Below, piece after piece: positions 18,317 to 27,240 of a DNA stretch of 64,000 nucleotides. A program made the position numbers and the translations under genes. The DNA lies in assembly GCA_039192515.1 (NCBI GenBank), contig JBCCXA010000008.1, forward strand, positions 43,700-107,699. The letters run 5' to 3'. This stretch comes from Verrucomicrobiota bacterium (GTDB lineage: Bacteria; Verrucomicrobiota; Verrucomicrobiia; Methylacidiphilales; JBCCWR01). Within the stretch, counting starts at the first letter, position 1. Each line of letters begins with the position of its first letter. Under the pieces are notes generated by a model, which worked only from the letters and a program-made list of their open reading frames with translations, was not told the DNA's origin and searched no databases.

Positions 18317-18443
18317 AGGGCACTCCCATTGAGGTAGGTACTACCACTCATACGCCCTTTAGACATCAAGCAAATCCTACCAACCATAAAACACTTCCTT
18401 TTATTCCAGTTGCAAGGCTTACCCCTCCTTGCCTACTGATTCT

Positions 18444-18471
18444 GTTATACTCTATTGCAAGAAATTGGCAA
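18444..18471 (-). promoter_or_regulatory. Predicted sigma-70-type promoter of the PUR-like gene
   Basis: On the minus strand a -35 TTGCCA (18471-18466) and a -10 TATAAC (18449-18444) are separated by 16 bp. Each hexamer matches five of six consensus bases. Transcription would begin near 18437, giving a leader of about 120 nt that contains a 6-bp hairpin (GCAAGG/CCTTGC, 18412-18432). Sequence prediction only. Confidence 0.4.
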
Positions 18472-18474
18472 TTC

Positions 18475-19101
18475 TTATTTTCTTGAAGGATCTTGTCCCT
18501 CAACGGCCGACCAATCCTCATTAAATTGCTTTTTTTGCTTAAATAAAACAATTCTGTCGTTGATTGCACTTACCCGCTCCGACTCTGGGAATTTCTTAAC
18601 TGCCATCCTGAGGACATCTAGCGCCTTTCCGTAACTTCCCATAGCTGCATATCCGGCTGCTAGGACATCATAGCCATCTATTGATTCTCGACCTTCAAGG
18701 GATTTTTGAGCCAATGCAACAGCTAAAGGCCCGTCCCTATAACGAGGGAATGGATTAGTCGCCCTAAACCACCCTACCGTTAAGTAATCTGTTGGCGTCA
18801 TTGGCTCTAATAACACTGCTTCACTTAAATCTGCCACTACATCTTCGACTAAACCCATTTTTGCACCACAATAAGCCCTCCGTATATAAACAGTAGGAGA
18901 ATCCTTTTTTAGATCGAGTGCTTTCGAGTATAGATCAAAAGCTTTGGAGTACTGTTTTTGTGATTCCATTCCAAAGCCCTCTAGAACATACTCCGGAAAT
19001 TTACTGAGATCTTTAAGTATGGAGTCATTCATAGCTTCATTGGCTCTGATCCCTATGCTCAAGGAACACATGATTAAAAATAAGATAACTAGCTGCTTCA
19101 T
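18475..19101 (-). CDS. Exported TPR-repeat protein
   Basis: 208 residues. A signal peptide (MKQLVILFLIMCSLSIGIRA, cleavage near residue 20) precedes several tetratricopeptide repeats: A-F-D-L-Y-S-K-A-L-D-L near 55-65, A-x-x-D-L-S-E-A-V-L-L-E-P near 85-98 and a later A-L-D-V-L-R-M-A-V-K-K-F-P repeat near 165-177. Such periplasmic TPR proteins are scaffolds for protein contacts; no partner is evident. The downstream PUR-like gene appears to have its own promoter just past the 3' end. Specific function unknown. Confidence 0.75.
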   Translation of the reverse strand: MKQLVILFLIMCSLSIGIRANEAMNDSILKDLSKFPEYVLEGFGMESQKQYSKAFDLYSKALDLKKDSPTVYIRRAYCGAKMGLVEDVVADLSEAVLLEPMTPTDYLTVGWFRATNPFPRYRDGPLAVALAQKSLEGRESIDGYDVLAAGYAAMGSYGKALDVLRMAVKKFPESERVSAINDRIVLFKQKKQFNEDWSAVEGQDPSRK

Positions 19102-19335
19102 CTTTTATTTCTCTAAGCCCGTATGATGGCCATGGCATGGAAACTCAAAGATCTATGAAAAATCTTGTCGCCAAGAAACATACAGTCTCCTAGAGGTATC
19201 GCCCGATTAATACATCTTCGTCAACTATCTTTTTCTTGTGGCTCAAGCTATTACACATTTCGTTCAACTCCTATTACATCTCTGGCTTGAATTGAAAAAG
19301 CTCAGATGGTCTCGTACATGGACGTCTTTTGTTGA

Positions 19336-20031
19336 CTAGGATTCAAATTTCAAGCGATCCATTAAATTTTCACCAGCAACTAAATAGGCCTCTCGATGTG
19401 CTGGATTGGCAATATGCTCCGCGCAGTATTGCACGATGTGTAACATATCGATGCGCTTTTTAATTGGTAAGGCTAGATTTTGTTCACGAAAGGAATGCTC
19501 CAAAATTTCTATTCCTAGAGGTCCTAAATAATAATTTGCCAACAGGCTTAAGCGGCGAAAATACCCATTTGCGTCATCTCCAGTCACTTGGTAAATTTCT
19601 CGTTCAGCTTGCCTGGCTGCTTGCGCCAGATCCGAGCGGGCAGCATCCTCCATTAGCCCGACTTCTACTTTCCTGACTGCCTTATCAATATTTAAAATGG
19701 CTAAGTTTACAGGCTGACGCAAAAGGGCTACCTCAGCATCTCGATCAAAAAATACTGCCATGGTATAGGTATCGCTGAAGAGCTTGATCATGGCACCGTA
19801 ATTTTCAAACTGAAATACAGATTCTTTAATCTCCTCACCAATCTCAGCTCCATACTGTAAAACCCCTTGGATGCGCGCAGCAACCTGAACCAACGCAGCA
19901 TCTGTATAGTGGTTTGGCATATGCTTCGCCAGAATCTCATTATCCTCGTTGAATACAAAGACAGCTGAGACCTCATCAATTGCTACCAAACGGTCTAGTG
20001 CCGGCAAAACCCTATTTTGATCTTCCTCCAT
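19336..20031 (-). CDS. Roadblock/LC7-like protein with C-terminal helical domain
   Basis: 231 residues. Residues about 8-115 read like a Roadblock/LC7 (MglB-type) domain: 'IDEVSAVFVFNEDNEILA', a helical 'AALVQVAARIQGVL', then 'YGAMIKLFSDTYTMAVFFDRDAEVALLR'. A helix-rich C-terminal domain (120-225) follows. Roadblock proteins regulate small GTPases or serve as scaffolds. No MglA-type GTPase is nearby. It begins 3 bp after the DUF4388-like gene ends, so the two are surely co-transcribed. Assignment rests on pattern recognition and needs a profile search. Confidence 0.6.
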   Translation of the reverse strand: MEEDQNRVLPALDRLVAIDEVSAVFVFNEDNEILAKHMPNHYTDAALVQVAARIQGVLQYGAEIGEEIKESVFQFENYGAMIKLFSDTYTMAVFFDRDAEVALLRQPVNLAILNIDKAVRKVEVGLMEDAARSDLAQAARQAEREIYQVTGDDANGYFRRLSLLANYYLGPLGIEILEHSFREQNLALPIKKRIDMLHIVQYCAEHIANPAHREAYLVAGENLMDRLKFES

Positions 20032-20034
20032 ATT

Positions 20035-20739
20035 CTATAATCCCTCCAAGCATTCTCGGAACTGTGAAGCAAACTCATCGGGCATGACATCCTTATTCGA
20101 AACCAGATAAAAAATTTCTCCATTAGCTGATATTTGCCAAATCCTAGACTGATCAGTCTCAATATACCAATCCATTAAGCGTCCAGCTCCAAGTCCCCCA
20201 CCCAGATTCTCTATTGCTTCAGAAAAATCCAGCAGCACTTGTCCATTCAATTTATCGTTTTGAACTGTTCCTGTCACCAGGCGCAAACGATCTTGACCTT
20301 CATGAAAGAGAGCAATTAACCCCTCAAGGTCACGCATTCGATCTATCAAGACAGTAAAAAGCTGACTCTCTTTATCTTGAAATCCATAGGGAGCGTCGGG
20401 CTCAACACTTACAGTTGAATTCATAGGTAAATGCTTTACCACCTCACGAACACCAGATGCAGAGCCAACCCCGCGTATATCTTCAATGAGTTTATCAATA
20501 GGATCCCATAAAGTTCTTTTGATACCTAGAGGAAGTTCCGAAATGCTATGGCTCTGTATTTGCCACGCCAAGATAATAGCAAAGGCCTGGTTACCCCATT
20601 CCCCGCCGCAGTTTGCCTCAATAATCTGGGCTTCTTTAAAATATAGAAAACCAGTCTCTCCAGATTGATCCTGCACGGTTAGCATACAATTGCGCTCAGG
20701 AAGACATTTCTCCTGAATAATTTCAACCAGGTCCATCAT
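20035..20739 (-). CDS. DUF4388-like protein (PatA N-terminal-type domain)
   Basis: 234 residues. The N-terminal ~90 residues (L-V-E-I-I-Q-E-K-C-L-P..C-M-L-T-V..G-F-L-Y-F-K-E-A-Q-I-I-E-A) resemble DUF4388, a domain common in signalling and gliding proteins of bacteria such as myxobacteria. The C-terminal half ('GLIALFHEGQDRLRLVTGTV') may be a second Roadblock-like fold. It lies between ispE and the Roadblock-like gene with gaps of 3 bp on both sides. Two adjacent Met codons make the start 20739 or 20736. Function unknown; a two-protein signalling module with its neighbour is inferred. Confidence 0.6.
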   Translation of the reverse strand: MMDLVEIIQEKCLPERNCMLTVQDQSGETGFLYFKEAQIIEANCGGEWGNQAFAIILAWQIQSHSISELPLGIKRTLWDPIDKLIEDIRGVGSASGVREVVKHLPMNSTVSVEPDAPYGFQDKESQLFTVLIDRMRDLEGLIALFHEGQDRLRLVTGTVQNDKLNGQVLLDFSEAIENLGGGLGAGRLMDWYIETDQSRIWQISANGEIFYLVSNKDVMPDEFASQFRECLEGL

Positions 20740-20742
20740 ACG

Positions 20743-21603
20743 TTATATACCTCTATGTACTGATACATGCTGTATCCATGTAGTCGAACCGAAAATTTCT
20801 TTTGATTTTGAAATGAGCGCAGCAGCTCTTTGCTCTGAATCAACAAGTGCAAAAACCGTAGCACCACTACCACTCATCATAGCATCTAAAACTCCTTCTT
20901 GTCTAAGCAACCAATTCTTGGCTCCACTCAACCATATGTATTTTTCAAATACAGGAGGCTCTAAATCATTGCGCAGCTTAGTAATATCACTAGGACTGTC
21001 ATCCGATTTTTTATACTTAATTGAAAGCTGACCCTCCTTCCCAATTTTTGGATTCTTGGCATAAGTCTTAAAGGCCCAAGGAGTCTCAACACCAAAACCA
21101 GGGTTAATTAAGACCGCAAATAGATCATGCTCTAAAAGAACAGGAGAAATTTTCTCGCCTCTGCCAGAACAAATAGCAGGACTATCTTGCAAAAAAAAGT
21201 TGATATCACTGCCCAAACTAGCGGCTATTTCATGCAATTGCTCTTCACCAAGCCCCGCTTGCCAAAGATCATTTACTCCTTTAATGACAGCTGCACAATT
21301 GCTACTGCCGCCTGCCAAACCGCCACCTAAGGGAATTCTCTTATCTATTGTAATACGCACTCCGCGCTTAATTCTTACTTTTTTACGAACTTCAAGCGCA
21401 GCTCGATACGCCAGATTGTCTTTACCTGCACTCAGGTTCATACCTCGAACCTGTATTTCAATTTCGTCTTCTATTTCTTCTAATTCAATACTATCATATA
21501 ACGAAATCGGGGCCATTAAGGTCTCTAGTTGATGAAAGCCATCTGATCGTTTGCCCAAAATCCTCAAAAACAAATTAACTTTAGCCCTTGCCTCAATCTT
21601 CAT
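20743..21603 (-). CDS. ispE: 4-diphosphocytidyl-2-C-methyl-D-erythritol kinase
   Basis: 286 residues. GHMP kinase of the non-mevalonate isoprenoid pathway. The N-terminal A-R-A-K-V-N-L-F-L-R and the ATP-binding PLGGGLAGGSSN (91-102) are diagnostic, as are D-I-N-F-F near 150 and the C-terminal M-S-G-S-G-A-T-V-F-A. It is the first gene of a run with the DUF4388 and Roadblock genes, an unusual pairing. It diverges from pyrF across 27 bp. Confidence 0.94.
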   Translation of the reverse strand: MKIEARAKVNLFLRILGKRSDGFHQLETLMAPISLYDSIELEEIEDEIEIQVRGMNLSAGKDNLAYRAALEVRKKVRIKRGVRITIDKRIPLGGGLAGGSSNCAAVIKGVNDLWQAGLGEEQLHEIAASLGSDINFFLQDSPAICSGRGEKISPVLLEHDLFAVLINPGFGVETPWAFKTYAKNPKIGKEGQLSIKYKKSDDSPSDITKLRNDLEPPVFEKYIWLSGAKNWLLRQEGVLDAMMSGSGATVFALVDSEQRAAALISKSKEIFGSTTWIQHVSVHRGI

Positions 21604-21630
21604 GTCGTAGGAACCTTTTTCGCCTAAATC

Positions 21631-22332
21631 ATGACACCTGACAACCTGATTCTCGCATTAGACTTAGATGACCCCAAAGCAGCTCTGCAATGGATAGATC
21701 GTCTTAAGCATAAAATAGGTACTTTTAAAATTGGCATGCAGCTCTTCAATCTGACAGGACCAGATTTTATTAAAGAAATCCGGCTACGAGATGCAAACGT
21801 CTTTCTCGACTTAAAATTCCATGATATCCCCAATACAGTTGGCCGCGCCATTGAGTCCATTTGCAAACTAGATGTCTCCTTTGTAACGATTCATACCATG
21901 GGTGGCCGCCAAATGATGTCTGAGGCTATGAAAGCAGCTTCGGCCTTCCCTCGAACGACTGTGCTGGGCGTCACAGTTTTAACTCACCATTCTGAAGAAG
22001 ATCTAGTTGAAATAGGATTTAATCACACGCCGCAAGGGCAAGTCCTAGAACTAGCTCGGTTGGCACATTCAGCCGAACTTAAAGGATTGGTTTGCTCCCC
22101 TCTCGAGGTCTCTCTGATTAGGAGAGAATTTTCAGATCATTTCACTCTTGTCACCCCAGGAGTGAGACCCAAAGGAAGCGACCTAAATGATCAAAGCAGA
22201 GTCACGACGCCTGCTGAAGCTATTGAGCTGGGAAGTAATTACTTGGTTATTGGACGCCCTATTATGAAAGCTCAAAACCCCGAAGCCGTATTAGATAGTA
22301 TCCTAAACTCTACCACCAAGAAGACAAATTAG
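21631..22332 (+). CDS. pyrF: Orotidine 5'-phosphate decarboxylase
   Basis: 233 residues. It decarboxylates OMP to UMP in pyrimidine synthesis. The catalytic array D60-x-K62-x-x-D65 in DLKFHDIPNTV and Lys33 in F-K-I-G are present, as are the phosphate-binding VTPGVRP and the C-terminal YLVIGRPI. Typical TIM-barrel length for the bacterial class I enzyme. No other pyrimidine gene is nearby. Confidence 0.95.
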   Translation: MTPDNLILALDLDDPKAALQWIDRLKHKIGTFKIGMQLFNLTGPDFIKEIRLRDANVFLDLKFHDIPNTVGRAIESICKLDVSFVTIHTMGGRQMMSEAMKAASAFPRTTVLGVTVLTHHSEEDLVEIGFNHTPQGQVLELARLAHSAELKGLVCSPLEVSLIRREFSDHFTLVTPGVRPKGSDLNDQSRVTTPAEAIELGSNYLVIGRPIMKAQNPEAVLDSILNSTTKKTN

Positions 22333-22357
22333 AAAGACCACCACCTTTGTAATTGCC

Positions 22358-24223
22358 ATGCCAAAAACTTTACAGCAGATCGCTTTCATTCACCGACTTT
22401 GCTGGCCTTACATGCGTTTGTATTGGAAACGCTTTTTCCTAGGCATCGCTTTCTGTATTTTATTTGGCTTAAGCCATGGACTTTTTGTAGGTGCTGCCAA
22501 AATTATAGCTGAACAAATCAATACTACTCCTTCCGCGATTACTGAAATCAATATCAATGCTGATCAAATCACCAATGTGTTTAGCTTTATTGAGAGCAAA
22601 ATTGACCCGCTATTACCCTCCTTGCAAGAGCCCTTAACTCCATTACGTATCGTATTCGGAATCCTGTTTATTTTTTTTCTAGCAGTGTTGAGAGGCGTTT
22701 TAGGTTACATCAGCAAATATTTAATTGGCTGGGCTAATGAACGCTTCATGCGTGACTTGCGCTGTAAAATTCTAGACAAATTAATGTCGCTATCTTTAAA
22801 TTATTTTAACGCTAATTCTAGCGGGGACCTCCATTCAAGTATTAACCGCGATACAGACCAACTACACCGTGCCTATCAATTGGGTCTCTCCGACCTCATC
22901 AGGGAACCCTTTGTACTTATTGGAGTTGCCGTGGGCCTAGCCATGATTAATTGGAAGCTGGCACTTTTTTCGTTTACCTTTCTACCACTATGCGCCATTC
23001 CAATTATTATTCTGGGAAAGAAGGTCAAGAAAGCTGCCACTAAAAAACGCGTGACCGATGTATCACAATCAAGCTTGATATTACAAGCTCTCTCCAATGT
23101 TCGAGTTATTAAATCATTTGGTTTAGAAAAGGTTCAAGCCTTAGAGTTTCTACAACTCTCTAATCAACTTGTCAGTCACAATATGAGAATCATACGTTCC
23201 AGATCTCTCACGAATCCTATTATAGAGTCTATTGCAGCTCTAGCCTTTGGTTTTACTCTTATATTTGCCATTTATTTTGAGTTCCGCCTACCGGACATAG
23301 CTGGATTCTTAATGGCCGTCATTTTTAGTTATTCCCCTATAAAAAAACTTGCTGGCTTAAATCTACTCATCCAACAAAGCTACGTGAGTGTGGAGCGCAT
23401 CCAAAAACTCTTACTTGAAGAGCCCAATATCAAAGAAGCCGAAGATGCTATTGAACTTAAAACATTCAATCACTTACTTTCACTTCAGAGTATTTCTTTC
23501 TCATATCCTGAAAGTGAAGAAAACGCCCTCAATAATATTTCTATAGAAGTCCCTAAAGGACATCGTATAGGAATCGTTGGTGAAAGTGGTTCTGGCAAAA
23601 GCACCCTTATTAACCTTATTCTTAGATTTTATGATGTCCATCAAGGATCAATCAATATTGATGGACACAATATTCGCAATCTATCTCTCAAATCGCTCCT
23701 AAACCAATTTTCTTTCGTGGGCCAAGAAGTGCTGCTTTTCAATAAAAGTGTCTATGAAAACATTAGCTATGGCACTCTGGAAACGACAGAAGACGATATT
23801 ATACGTGCAGCCAAAGCAGCTCATGCCGACTCATTTATTAGGGAACTTCCCGAGGGTTACCAGACTACTGTTGGAGAGTACGGATTTCGCTTATCAGGAG
23901 GGCAAAGGCAACGAATAGCGCTTGCCAGAGCCTTAGTTCGCAAAGCTCCTATTATTTTATTAGACGAGGCTACATCTGCCCTTGACTCTGCATCAGAATC
24001 TGAAATCCAACGGGCTATTGACAACTTACCTGAAAACAAAACCATCATCTCTGTAGCACACAGACTATCCACCCTTCGCCAAACGGATTGTATTTACGTG
24101 CTGGCCAAAGGAAATGTTGTTCAATGTGGACACTTTAAGGATCTATTAAGTGTAGAGGGCAATTTTAAATCGCTTGCTGAGAAGCAAGGAATGACGCATG
24201 CGCATCCTCATTATCAAACTTAA
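22358..24223 (+). CDS. ABC exporter, MsbA-like (permease-ATPase fusion)
   Basis: 621 residues. An N-terminal membrane domain (about 25-335, six helices) is joined to an ATPase domain (about 372-605) with Walker A GESGSGKST (408-416), signature LSGGQ (512-516), Walker B ILLDE (533-537) and the D-loop SALD. The loop between the first two helices is long (about 50 residues). It overlaps the following GT9 glycosyltransferase by 26 bp, so a lipid A/LPS precursor flippase role (MsbA) is plausible. A multidrug or peptide exporter is the alternative. Confidence 0.85.
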   Translation: MPKTLQQIAFIHRLCWPYMRLYWKRFFLGIAFCILFGLSHGLFVGAAKIIAEQINTTPSAITEININADQITNVFSFIESKIDPLLPSLQEPLTPLRIVFGILFIFFLAVLRGVLGYISKYLIGWANERFMRDLRCKILDKLMSLSLNYFNANSSGDLHSSINRDTDQLHRAYQLGLSDLIREPFVLIGVAVGLAMINWKLALFSFTFLPLCAIPIIILGKKVKKAATKKRVTDVSQSSLILQALSNVRVIKSFGLEKVQALEFLQLSNQLVSHNMRIIRSRSLTNPIIESIAALAFGFTLIFAIYFEFRLPDIAGFLMAVIFSYSPIKKLAGLNLLIQQSYVSVERIQKLLLEEPNIKEAEDAIELKTFNHLLSLQSISFSYPESEENALNNISIEVPKGHRIGIVGESGSGKSTLINLILRFYDVHQGSINIDGHNIRNLSLKSLLNQFSFVGQEVLLFNKSVYENISYGTLETTEDDIIRAAKAAHADSFIRELPEGYQTTVGEYGFRLSGGQRQRIALARALVRKAPIILLDEATSALDSASESEIQRAIDNLPENKTIISVAHRLSTLRQTDCIYVLAKGNVVQCGHFKDLLSVEGNFKSLAEKQGMTHAHPHYQT

Positions 24224-25241
24224 GCATATTGGGGATAATCTCGTCCTAACTCCTAGCATCTGTGCAATTAAGGAAGCTTATCCTCATTCTCACATCACTG
24301 TTTTGGTCCGACAGGGAGGGCAAGGCATTCTGGAAGGATGCCCAGAAATAGATCAAATTCTTACTACATCCCCTGCTGAAAAAAGTAACCGCTCCTTTTT
24401 AGGCGAGCTCACTAATACTCTCAAACTTCTTAGCCAATTGAGGGAAAATACCTTTGATCATATTTTCGAACTTACTAATGGGGATAGGGGGCGCTGGCTT
24501 GCCACGATCTCACGAGCAAAAAAACGATGGGGTATGGCCAATTCAGAAACGTCCCATTTCTGGAAATACTTTCTTAATAAACTGGTTCCAGCTCAGATAA
24601 ATTGCCATAGCGTAGAAAATGACTACCAGATTTTTAGAAGCATACTAGAACTTCAAAATAAGCTGCCGCCTCTTCGCTTTCATATTACCGAGAAAGACAT
24701 CGCCAGTATCCAAAGCCTACAGACTAATAACAGCATTGTGATTCACCCAGTATCTAGATGGAACCGCAAACTATGGCCCAAACACTATTGGAAAGAGCTT
24801 ATTCATACGCTTGTACAGCAAGGCGAAAAAGTAGTCCTAAGTTCTGGACCAGATCCCAGAGAAATAGATTTTTGCCTTGGACTCAAAAAAAATGCTGGGG
24901 GTCATTGCAGCTTTACCGGCGGAAAACTAGCCTGGCATGAGTTAGCTGCTATACTGCAGTCCTCCAAACTTTTTATAGGTCTAGATACAGCCGTTATGCA
25001 CCTCGCTGCTGCCACACAAACACCTATTATTGCCATATTCCTTCCTTGGAATATTACAACTTGGCACCCTTGGGAATGTCCATATATTGCGCCATGCCCT
25101 GAGGGCTTTAGCTTGCAACCCCATGCTCAGGCTAATCAAGAAGAAGCCCGAAAAGCCTTACACGCTTTAAAACCTCAGCTTATCCTAGAGGCCATCACAC
25201 AGCTTAAAGTGCGGCCTCCATCAACTCATCCATTCGCTTAA
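24198..25241 (+). CDS. Glycosyltransferase family 9 (heptosyltransferase-like)
   Basis: 347 residues. The N-terminal ILIIKLKHIGDNLVLTPSI is the GT9 hallmark (WaaC/WaaF family), with C-terminal G-L-D-T-A-V-M-H-L-A-A-A-x-x-x-P as the nucleotide-sugar site. These enzymes add heptose, or another sugar, to the LPS inner core. It starts within the end of the ABC exporter gene (26 bp overlap). Its last 38 bp overlap the 3' end of htpG on the other strand. The sugar donor cannot be predicted. Confidence 0.85.
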   Translation: MRILIIKLKHIGDNLVLTPSICAIKEAYPHSHITVLVRQGGQGILEGCPEIDQILTTSPAEKSNRSFLGELTNTLKLLSQLRENTFDHIFELTNGDRGRWLATISRAKKRWGMANSETSHFWKYFLNKLVPAQINCHSVENDYQIFRSILELQNKLPPLRFHITEKDIASIQSLQTNNSIVIHPVSRWNRKLWPKHYWKELIHTLVQQGEKVVLSSGPDPREIDFCLGLKKNAGGHCSFTGGKLAWHELAAILQSSKLFIGLDTAVMHLAAATQTPIIAIFLPWNITTWHPWECPYIAPCPEGFSLQPHAQANQEEARKALHALKPQLILEAITQLKVRPPSTHPFA

Positions 25242-27063
25242 CCATCGTGCGTGGATCGTCCATAAGACCAGCTGCAATCTTAGCACTGTCAAAAACTTGC
25301 TCGACAACTTTTTTCGCTAACCCTTCATCCTTACTGCGAGTCTCATTGAGCTTTTGCATCAGCGAATGAGATGGATTAATCTCCATATTAAGAGCCTCTG
25401 AAGCCTGCTCATCAGCAGCTCCTTTTTCCCGCTGAACTGCCTTCATCATTTGCCGCATAGTTGCTGTCATATGACTATCAGGATCAATTACTACAGCAGG
25501 ACTATCTACAAGACGTTTAGAAACTACCACATCCTTGACTCGATCTCCCAATGTCTCCTTTATCCAATTAGCTAAAAGACGTGCATCGTCACTCTTTAAT
25601 CCACCCTTAGCTTCACGATCTTTTTCATCTACCTCTAAATCAGCTTTCTCGGCAGACTTTAATTTTTTACCATCAAACTCGTTTAGGTGCTCCATTACAA
25701 ATTCATCCCATGGATCCGTTAAGTAAAGCATTTCTAGCCCTCTAGCTTTGAAAACCTCATTATATGGACTCGCTTCTGCGGAAGCACGCGATGGGGCCAT
25801 GACATAAAAGATCTCTTCTTGCTCGTCTTTCATGCGAGAAACATAATCTGCGAGTGTCGTGGTTTTGCCACTCTCTGTTTCCGAAGACTCAAAGCGCAGT
25901 AGCTTTGAAAGAGCCTCTCTATGAGTAAAATCCGTAGCTACTCCTTCTTTAAGACAAGGCGAAAATTCTTTGTAAAATGCCTCGAAACTTTCGGGACGCT
26001 TTTTACTCTCCTCGTCTAAAAATTTCAGCAGACGACTCGTAATAACTTTGTTCAGCTTCTGCATCAAAGCAGAGTCTTGCATGGATTCACGAGAAATGTT
26101 CAAAGGAATATCCTCACTATCAACTACACCCTTAACAAACCTGAGCCACTCTGGCATGAGACTCTTGCTCTTGGATTCGATGAGAACTTTTTTACAGTAT
26201 AGGTTTACCTGAACGTCTTGTCTACCAAGCCCCATTCGTTCCATATTCTTTTTAGGAATAAATAATAAAGATTTAATCGCTAATGGGGCATCTGCATTAA
26301 AATGCAACCGGTATTGAGGCTCTTCCATATCATGCCCAATGTATTGATAAAATTTATTATACTCTTCTTCAGTAATTTCACTTTTCGAGCGAGTCCAAAT
26401 GGCTTGCACCGTGCTTACAGATTTTCCATTTAATTCGATAGGAGCCGAAACAAAATTCGAATACTGCTTGATAATCGACTCAATACGATAATCTTGCGCA
26501 AAATCTTTCTCATCCTCCTTTAAAGAAATGACTATCTTGGTTCCACGACGCAAACCTTTTTCTTCCTCTATGCTGTATTCTCCTGTCCCTTCAGAACTCC
26601 AACACCACCCCTTCTCATCAGGTAAATAGGATCGTGTGTAAACTCTTACTTCCTTGGCGACCATGAACACCGAATAGAAACCAACTCCAAACTGGCCAAT
26701 CACATCAAGGGCTGCTTTCTGATCTTTATCTGCCTGAACCTTTGTTAGGAATTCCTTAGATCCAGAGTGCGCAATCGTGCCAAGATTGTTTACCAAATCA
26801 TCCTTAGTCATTCCGCTACCCGTGTCTTCAATTGTAATTTGATTAGCCTCGCTATCAGTTGTTAGTGCAATACGCGCCTCTAAATTCTCATCCGCTATGG
26901 CATTTCCAGCTACTTGCTGAAATCTTAGACGCTCTAGTGCATCAGATGCATTTGATATCAACTCCCGCACAAATATCTCCTTATCTGTATAAAGGGAGTT
27001 GATTACAATATCTAATAACTGCTTAACTTCTGCCTGAAAGGTATGCTTTTCCATGGAACTCAT
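25204..27063 (-). CDS. htpG: Chaperone HtpG (Hsp90)
   Basis: 619 residues, standard length. The GHKL ATP-binding site is complete: E-L-I-S-N-A-S-D-A-L near residue 35, D-T-G-S-G-M near 85 and G-Q-F-G-V-G-F-Y-S near 125. Middle and C-terminal domains follow without interruption. Stress-linked ATP-dependent chaperone in the cytoplasm. An in-frame ATG three codons later (27054) is an equally possible start. Its 3' end overlaps the convergent glycosyltransferase gene. Confidence 0.95.
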   Translation of the reverse strand: MSSMEKHTFQAEVKQLLDIVINSLYTDKEIFVRELISNASDALERLRFQQVAGNAIADENLEARIALTTDSEANQITIEDTGSGMTKDDLVNNLGTIAHSGSKEFLTKVQADKDQKAALDVIGQFGVGFYSVFMVAKEVRVYTRSYLPDEKGWCWSSEGTGEYSIEEEKGLRRGTKIVISLKEDEKDFAQDYRIESIIKQYSNFVSAPIELNGKSVSTVQAIWTRSKSEITEEEYNKFYQYIGHDMEEPQYRLHFNADAPLAIKSLLFIPKKNMERMGLGRQDVQVNLYCKKVLIESKSKSLMPEWLRFVKGVVDSEDIPLNISRESMQDSALMQKLNKVITSRLLKFLDEESKKRPESFEAFYKEFSPCLKEGVATDFTHREALSKLLRFESSETESGKTTTLADYVSRMKDEQEEIFYVMAPSRASAEASPYNEVFKARGLEMLYLTDPWDEFVMEHLNEFDGKKLKSAEKADLEVDEKDREAKGGLKSDDARLLANWIKETLGDRVKDVVVSKRLVDSPAVVIDPDSHMTATMRQMMKAVQREKGAADEQASEALNMEINPSHSLMQKLNETRSKDEGLAKKVVEQVFDSAKIAAGLMDDPRTMVKRMDELMEAAL

Positions 27064-27240
27064 AAGGACAAAAAGATAGAGATTTAACTTTTCATGACAA
27101 GCTTCCGATTTATTTTAATGTAAGATCCCGGTTAGCTGAGATGAACTAGTCTCATTGACAAGATCATTCTTACTAACTAGAAATTGTAGTGTTGAGAGCA
27201 ACAGGCTCTTGGTATTTTACATAAAATAAAGTAGAAACTT

